46,133 bases of DNA, from positions 1 to 46,133 of the forward strand of contig SXSC01000363.1 in the NCBI GenBank assembly GCA_005792355.1, given 5' to 3'. The notes beneath the pieces are model-generated. The model saw only the letters and a list, made by a program, of their open reading frames with translations. It searched no databases and was not told the origin of the DNA. Position numbers and translations under genes: made by a program. Positions within the stretch are counted from its first letter, which is position 1. The number at the start of each line of letters is the position of its first letter. The stretch comes from Opitutaceae bacterium (GTDB lineage: Bacteria; Verrucomicrobiota; Verrucomicrobiia; Opitutales; Opitutaceae). This document shows, piece after piece, positions 41,422 through 46,133 of the stretch.

Positions 41422-41475
41422 CCGCGCTACGTGCCGCTGCACACCGACCCGAAGAACAACGCGCCGCTGCTTTGA
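41422..41475 (+). pseudogene. 3' remnant of a lost TIR/TolB-TPR paralogue
   Basis: Between the two TIR genes the DNA encodes PRYVPLHTDPKNNAPLL then a stop. The last 30 bases (41446-41475) equal 43877-43906, the end of the intact TIR-TPR gene, except for one base. The preceding codons (PRY-PL) resemble its PRFEALLN. The remnant is cut off on its left side shortly after the stop of the first TIR gene (41379), so a former gene copy lost almost its whole body. Confidence 0.75.
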
Positions 41476-41502
41476 GCGGCTGTGCCGAATTGGTTGGATT
41501 TG

Positions 41503-41589
41503 GAAACGGGCGAAAATCGATCCCGTTCTTCCGCCCGCCAACAGGTAAGTATGCACTCGCCACCGGCGGGTGCGATTTTCCAGTGTGAC
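41503..41589 (+). repeat. Leader repeat upstream of the second TIR gene
   Basis: This is the second copy of the block at 38825-38923, from GGAAACGGGCGAAAATC to CCAGTGTGAC. It directly precedes the start of the TIR-TPR gene and follows the remnant of the lost paralogue. Confidence 0.75.
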
Positions 41590-41620
41590 CATGTTTCGAG
41601 CCCACCCACTCAGCCCCGCC

Positions 41621-43906
41621 ATGTCCAAATCCGGCAAAGCCGTCTTCCTCAGCTACGCGTCGCAAGACGCGGAGGCGGCCAAGCGTATTTGCGAATCGCT
41701 GCGGGCGGCGGGCGTCGAGGTCTGGTTCGATCAGGATGCGCTGGTGGGTGGCGATGCGTGGGACCAGAAAATCCGTGGGCAGATTGGCGCGTGCGCGCTG
41801 TTTATCCCCGTTGTCTCGGCGGCCACGCAGGAGCGGTTGGAGGGATACTTTCGGATCGAGTGGAAACTCGCTGCTGAACGGACGCACGCGATGGCCGCGG
41901 CGCGGCCGTTCTTGTTGCCGGTCGTGATCGATACGACCCGCGACGCCGAGGCGCATGTTCCGACGGAGTTCCGCACCGTGCAGTGGACGAAGTTGCCCGG
42001 CGGGGAAGCCTCGGTGGCGTTCGTAGCTCGCGTGCAGAAGCTTCTCGGTGGACCGAGCGCGCCGCCCGCAACCGCCGCATCCGTGGCTCCGCCAGCCACG
42101 ACCGTTGCCACGGCTGCCCGAACCGGCCTGCCCCATTGGGTTGGCATTGCGCTGGGTGTGGTCGTGGTCGCACTCATCGGCCTCTTCGTGATGCGGCCTG
42201 GCGCGAAGGATGTTGGCCCGGCGGCCAAGCCAGTCCCGGAAACAAAGCCCTCGCCCGTTGCGGCCCCGGCTGCGGTGCCGGTGGTGAACGAAAAATCCAT
42301 CGCCGTCCTGCCGTTCGACAACTTGAGCGACGACAAGGAGAACACCGCGTTCTTCTCCGACGGGATGCACGAGGACATCCTCACCACCCTCGCCAACATC
42401 CCGGAGCTGCGCGTCATCTCGCGCACCTCGGTGCAGGAGTATCGCGGCACGACGAAGAAGATCCCGCAGATCGGCCGCGAACTGAGTGTCGCCTACATTC
42501 TCGAAGGCAGTGTCCGGCGGGCGGGCAACCAGGTGCGCATCACCGGCCAGCTCATCCGGGCGGCCAATGACGAACATCTCTGGGCTAAAAGCTACGACCG
42601 CGAACTCACGCCCAAGGAGGTGTTTTCCATTCAGGCTGCCCTGGCCACGGAGATCGCCAGTGCCCTCAAGGCCGTTCTTTCTCCGGAGACAAAGAAACTC
42701 CTCGAGCGCCGTCCGACCGATAACCTTGCCGCCTACGACCTCTATCTCAAGGCGCGGCAGATCTGGGATGCCCGGGGCAACGCGGAACAGCAGGAATCGC
42801 GGCTGCGCGCCGCGTTGGAGCTCGATCCCGGATTCGCGGTGGCGTGGGCTCAACTCGGCCGGGTTCACGCGAGTATCTATTCCACCGCCCGAGACCGGAC
42901 GGCGGGTCGGCTGGCCCAAGCCAAGGCCGCCGTCGATACCGCGGTCCGGCTCGCGCCCGACCTGCCGGAAGTCATCTTCGCGGTCGGCCACTACTATTAT
43001 TACGGATTCCGCGATTTTGCCCGGGCGGCGGAGCAGTTCGAGCGCGTGGCGCGCCTGCAGCCGAAGAGCGCCGACGTGACTTCCATGTTGGGCGCACTTT
43101 ATCGGCGCACGGGCCGATGGGCGGAAGCGATGGCCGCCATGCGAAAAAGCGTGGAACTCGAGCCCGGCAATTATCTCGCGAGCACCCGGCTGGCCCACCT
43201 TCTCGAGGGGGGCCGCCGTTACGGCGAATCCAGGGCGGTCTGGCAGCGAATCGCAGTGCAATTCCCGGACAGACTCAGCGGCCCGTTCAACGTAGCGCTG
43301 CATTCATTTTGGACCAGCGGCTCGCCGGCGGCAGTCGATACTTTCTTTGCCGGGCTCACTGCGACGCAGGCTGGTTCGGCCCCGGCGCTCGGTCACAAGA
43401 AACGTTGGGCGTTGATGAGTGGCAATCTCGCGGAACTGCTCCGGCTGGAGGCACCGGACGAACGGGGAATCACCGCGGCCATCCTGCGGTTCGCGCAGGG
43501 TGATCCCGCCGGCGCCCGCGCCCGGCTGGAGGATCCTGTGCAACTCCGGTCAAGGCTCGAACGTGAACCGGCCAACGAGAACCTGTGGCAGCGCTTGAGC
43601 AAGGCCGAGGCCATGCTCGGCCATGCGGACGAGGCGCTGCGATGTGCGCGCAAGGCGATCGAGTTGGCCGCCCTATCGCCAGATACGCGTTCCGGGCCCG
43701 GCGTGAATGCCAACCTCGCCTTTGTCCATGCGTGGACCGGTGACAAGAACTCTGCCATCGCCGAATACGCCCGCTTGCTGCGCACGCCCTACAGCGAGCT
43801 CAACGTGTACGAAATGAAGCGCGACCCAACCTACGCGCCGCTGCGGGGCGACCCGCGCTTCGAGGCGCTGCTCAACGACCCGAAGAACAACGCGCCGCTG
43901 TTTTGA
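41621..43906 (+). CDS. Membrane-anchored TIR domain protein with TolB-like and TPR domains
   Basis: A 761-residue protein. The ATG at 41621 matches the start of the first TIR protein (MSKSGKAVFLSYASQDAEAA). The TIR domain (4-142) has GYFRIEWKLAAER with Glu80 at the catalytic position. GLPHWVGIALGVVVVALIGL (169-191) is the membrane segment. About 225-345 is a TolB-like/adenylate-cyclase-associated domain: SIAVLPFDNLSDDKENTAFF, SDGMHEDILTTLANIPELRV, EGSVRRAGNQVRITGQLIRA, NDEHLWAKSYDREL. About 365-750 is a TPR array (AALELDPGFAVAWAQLGRVH and further helices). Architecture suggests a cytosolic TIR and extracytoplasmic protein-interaction domains. The TIR halves of both proteins are near-identical in places, while the C-terminal halves are unrelated. 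It ends DPKNNAPLF. Confidence 0.85.
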   Translation: MSKSGKAVFLSYASQDAEAAKRICESLRAAGVEVWFDQDALVGGDAWDQKIRGQIGACALFIPVVSAATQERLEGYFRIEWKLAAERTHAMAAARPFLLPVVIDTTRDAEAHVPTEFRTVQWTKLPGGEASVAFVARVQKLLGGPSAPPATAASVAPPATTVATAARTGLPHWVGIALGVVVVALIGLFVMRPGAKDVGPAAKPVPETKPSPVAAPAAVPVVNEKSIAVLPFDNLSDDKENTAFFSDGMHEDILTTLANIPELRVISRTSVQEYRGTTKKIPQIGRELSVAYILEGSVRRAGNQVRITGQLIRAANDEHLWAKSYDRELTPKEVFSIQAALATEIASALKAVLSPETKKLLERRPTDNLAAYDLYLKARQIWDARGNAEQQESRLRAALELDPGFAVAWAQLGRVHASIYSTARDRTAGRLAQAKAAVDTAVRLAPDLPEVIFAVGHYYYYGFRDFARAAEQFERVARLQPKSADVTSMLGALYRRTGRWAEAMAAMRKSVELEPGNYLASTRLAHLLEGGRRYGESRAVWQRIAVQFPDRLSGPFNVALHSFWTSGSPAAVDTFFAGLTATQAGSAPALGHKKRWALMSGNLAELLRLEAPDERGITAAILRFAQGDPAGARARLEDPVQLRSRLEREPANENLWQRLSKAEAMLGHADEALRCARKAIELAALSPDTRSGPGVNANLAFVHAWTGDKNSAIAEYARLLRTPYSELNVYEMKRDPTYAPLRGDPRFEALLNDPKNNAPLF

Positions 43907-44040
43907 GGCGTTGTGCCCCAGACGTTCCCTTGCGGAACGCGCGAAGTCGGCTGGGGAAGGAGACTGGATCCCGCTGGGTTGGGTCAGGAGGGGGGATCGG
44001 CTTAGGCCCGCATCGCCGCGAACGGGATATCAGCCATGGC

Positions 44041-45279
44041 TCAATCTCGGTTCAATTTCTCCTGGCCGCGATCGCCCATTCGCGCGCCGCCCAGCGTCCG
44101 GAAGCCGGCGATACGATGGAAGGTGAAGTAGTTCGCATCGTGCGCGGCCTTGGAGCCTTCCCACGCGGTGCGGCTGACCGCGATGAGATCCTCCCCGTCG
44201 AACTGCCAGTCGAGGTACTGCCACGCATGATGACGGGGCTCCGGGTGCTGCAGGACGATCCCCTCGACCCGCCAGTCGCGCAGATCCGCCGAGGACGCGA
44301 GCGCAACGATGCTGCGGTACGCGGTCGGGTCTTGCTGGAGGTTAGGCAGGCTCCAGTAACGCCGGCTCCGCTCATCGTAGCGCACGGTGAACTTGCTGCC
44401 TCCGCCCGGGAACGGCACCACCGCCGCGGCCGGATCCCAGCGCTGCGTCCCCCCGTCCGGGCTGACGTCGACCAGTGTCACCACGGTGCTGGTACGGCTC
44501 GGCGTGCCGGTCGCGGTGCGGGGATTGGTGCGGAGAACGTTCACCAGGCGCCCGTCCGGCGCAACCACCACGTTGCCCTCGATCCACTGCGACTCGGACT
44601 CGGGATGAAAGAGCGGTGCGCTCCGGCGCCACTGGTCGGCTCGCAGCAGGTCGGCGTCTTCCGGCGAAGACAACATCAGGGATGCCCAGTTCAGGCGCGG
44701 ACGGATGTAGAGATCACCCCAGATCCCGGTGTTGTAGCCGCTCCCGGCGGGATGACGGGCGACCTCGGCGGCCAGTTCGCTCACCGGCCCGCCGGATAGT
44801 TCAAACGCGCGCCACAGGCGGCCACCGTGCACGAGGACCGGCACCGGCGCGCCATGGTAGCCGGGTTTCTCGCTGAGCCGCCCGCTGCGCACGTCTTTCG
44901 GCGTCGTCCAAGTGCGACCGCCGTCGGCCGACCGGCGGATGACGATGTGCCCGTATTCACGGTCCACCCCGAGCAGGTGGAGTTGACCACGGTGCACAAA
45001 GAGGGTCGACCACCACTGGCCCACCACCTTGGCGAGGTGCGTCCAGGTCCGGCCGCGATCGGTCGACGCAAACACCTCGGTCGTGTCGTTGGTCGTGCCC
45101 GGGCCGAACCACGAGTGACTGGCCGCGTAGGACCCGTCGGGCAGAATCGCGATGCTCGGACAGGCGACATACACGCGCTCGAAGTCGGGACTGCGATCGA
45201 TGATCACCCCCGGGGGCAGGCTTTGCCCGAACGCAGCGAAGAGCGGCAGGAAGAGGAGGAGAACGCGGAGGCAAGGCAT
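44041..45279 (-). CDS. Exported sialidase-like (BNR/Asp-box) protein
   Basis: A 412-residue exported protein. The ATG at 45279 gives a signal peptide (PCLRVLLLFLPLFAAFGQS). The body looks like a six-bladed sialidase-type propeller: PSIAILPDGSYAASHSWFGP, then Asp boxes STDRGRTWTH and SADGGRTWTT, a later EGNVVVAPDGRLVNVLRTNP, and a WSLPNLQQD segment. The Arg triad of true sialidases cannot be assigned with certainty, so it may be another glycoside-active or binding member of the BNR family, common in Planctomycetes and Verrucomicrobia. It is convergent with the TIR-TPR gene. Confidence 0.82.
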   Translation of the reverse strand: MPCLRVLLLFLPLFAAFGQSLPPGVIIDRSPDFERVYVACPSIAILPDGSYAASHSWFGPGTTNDTTEVFASTDRGRTWTHLAKVVGQWWSTLFVHRGQLHLLGVDREYGHIVIRRSADGGRTWTTPKDVRSGRLSEKPGYHGAPVPVLVHGGRLWRAFELSGGPVSELAAEVARHPAGSGYNTGIWGDLYIRPRLNWASLMLSSPEDADLLRADQWRRSAPLFHPESESQWIEGNVVVAPDGRLVNVLRTNPRTATGTPSRTSTVVTLVDVSPDGGTQRWDPAAAVVPFPGGGSKFTVRYDERSRRYWSLPNLQQDPTAYRSIVALASSADLRDWRVEGIVLQHPEPRHHAWQYLDWQFDGEDLIAVSRTAWEGSKAAHDANYFTFHRIAGFRTLGGARMGDRGQEKLNRD

Positions 45280-45636
45280 CACGGCTGGGAGGAGACAGGA
45301 CTTTCCGGGGGACGGATCCGGGAGCGAAGTGAGATGACGGTTCCGGGCGGAAACAGAATCGGCCTCCTGTAGTCCCCGCAAACCCTAAACCGACCTCCCC
45401 GGTTGAGCCGCCGCCGTTCCCATGACGTTGGATTTGTTAACGCTACTGATTGGCTAGATCGGGTGGGTGTTGCTCGGGAACGGTTACCCGAATCGCAACG
45501 ACGCGGCCCATGCTGACGGAAGCGGCAAAGAATTGTGGCAGCTCGTGATCCAGGATCGATATGCCCCGGGGGACTTCACTCAACCACTGATCCCAAGCGA
45601 CGTTCGTCCTCACAGCCTCAGACCACTGGAAAACTT
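45280..45636. other. Intergenic region with no recognised feature
   Basis: No ORF with family resemblance, RNA gene, or clear terminator is seen in this stretch between the start of the sialidase-like gene and the end of the RDD fragment. Short ORFs on the plus strand show no protein-like conservation. Confidence 0.5.
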
Positions 45637-45992
45637 CTATCGCGGCACCAACCAGGTGCCAGCAAGGCGGTCTTGCAGCGCACGGCCATAATCCTTGAAA
45701 CAGGAATCCAACATGACCGACCCGAATGACAATACTGTCCAGATCGTCACGGTGACCACTCCGATCGGCTGCGGTGGGTTAACCAGCTGGGCCAGCGCCG
45801 CCGGAAGAAATGGCGCCGCCACGAACAAGCTCCTAGCCAGCAGTCGAAGACGGCTCGCGTCGGAACCATCTGCGGTCACCACAGCGATGCCTTCCAGACG
45901 GATGAGCAAACCGCCACGAAAGATTTGGGGGAAAACCAGCAGTGGCAGTAAATATAACGCGAAAACTAAGTAAGCCGTTAACGGATCTGATT
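45637..45992 (-). pseudogene. C-terminal fragment of an RDD-family membrane protein, cut by an insertion sequence
   Basis: On the minus strand a frame is open from the insertion-sequence end at about 45992 to a TAG at 45637. It reads SDPLTAYLVFALYLLPLLVF, then PQIFRGGLLIRLEGIAVVTA, a DGSDASRLRLLARSLFVAAP helix, VVTVTIWTVLSFGSVMLDS and finally RALQDRLAGTWLVPR. The ending GRALQDRLAGTWLV is typical of RDD membrane domains, which often follow a protein kinase in Verrucomicrobia. The coding sequence runs without interruption to the IS3 terminal sequence, so the N-terminal part is beyond the element or lost. The first in-frame Met would be at 45909, too short for a working protein. Confidence 0.7.
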
Positions 45993-46133
45993 TGAGGTGG
46001 ACCCCAAAAATTGGACAGGAGGGATCGTTAAGTCCAAACCCAAGAAAGAACGATCCACATGTCCAAAAAACGACGTCAGCATAATCCCGAGTTCAAAGCC
46101 AAAGTCGGCCTCGAAGCCTTGAAGGGCATCGAG
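45993..46133 (+). mobile_element. IS3-family insertion sequence, left end, runs off the window
   Basis: TGAGGTGGACCCCAAAAATT followed by GGACAGGAGG at 45993 is the typical terminal inverted repeat of IS3-family elements (TG at the outer end, GGACCCC-type core). Forty bases later the transposase start ATG (46059) follows. The right end and the target-site duplication are outside the window. Confidence 0.82.
46059..46133 (+). CDS. IS3-family transposase OrfA, 5' part
   Basis: The frame reads MSKKRRQHNPEFKAKVGLEA, then LKGIE, up to the window edge (25 codons). This is the standard N-terminus of IS3-family OrfA, which carries a helix-turn-helix DNA-binding domain; OrfA and OrfB are usually joined by ribosomal frameshifting. 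Upstream is the insertion-sequence end at 45993. The rest cannot be seen. Confidence 0.88.
   Translation, partial: MSKKRRQHNPEFKAKVGLEALKGIE

Noticed and set aside
44041..45381. Longer start for the sialidase-like gene at 45381
   Set aside because: The extra 34 residues are not signal-like; the hydrophobic leader starts at 45279.

Overview
The window is a high-GC (roughly 64 %) bacterial chromosome segment. The gene set points to Verrucomicrobiota, most likely the Opitutaceae. The evidence is a 51-residue PVC-type small basic protein, four large outer-membrane receptors of the TonB-dependent type, secreted Gfo/Idh/MocA oxidoreductases, NIPSNAP, LamG and sialidase-like export proteins, and many intergenic palindromic repeats. 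Most start codons are preceded by C-rich sequence, not by a Shine-Dalgarno motif; glgC and the DTW-domain gene are the clear exceptions.

Layout. 1-600: a broken junction where the 3' part of a fadE-like acyl-CoA dehydrogenase gene runs head-on into what looks like the first 24 codons of glnS, followed by tRNA-Arg(CCG). 641-5810: a beta-barrel receptor divergent from glgC, then dedA, the small basic protein gene with a strong terminator, and cutA. 5928-12730: a TRAFs-binding/cyclase-like signalling protein with apparently lost catalytic residues, a large secreted zinc amidase, a lipoprotein, the GTPase engB and a DTW-domain tRNA modification gene. 12730-19210: NIPSNAP protein, TonB receptor, L,D-transpeptidase and several repeat blocks. 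19214-28336: a catabolic-looking stretch (Tat-exported Gfo/Idh/MocA enzyme, SsuD-like flavin monooxygenase, cytosolic Gfo/Idh/MocA enzyme, MFS transporter, TonB receptor), all on the plus strand but separated by hairpin repeats. 28536-35592: LamG protein, a fourth receptor, an orphan and probably frameshifted antitoxin, a PAP2 membrane enzyme and a cytochrome c / sugar dehydrogenase-like fusion. 35860-38656: divergent tRNA-Asp and tRNA-Arg(TCT), a poorly explained 1.6 kb stretch, and a secreted esterase. 38956-43906: two tandem membrane-anchored TIR proteins, one with a beta-propeller and one with TolB-like plus TPR output, with the 3' scrap of another copy between them. 44041-45279: a sialidase-like exported protein. 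45637-46133: the tail of an RDD-family gene cut off by an IS3-type insertion sequence that runs off the window.

The most interesting candidates are the tandem transmembrane TIR pair, which shares a duplicated leader and has a lost sibling; the degenerate cyclase with its TRAFs-binding domain; and the monooxygenase/oxidoreductase/transporter locus, which could cleave C-S bonds. The palindromic repeat families and the two broken gene ends at the window margins are direct sequence observations.
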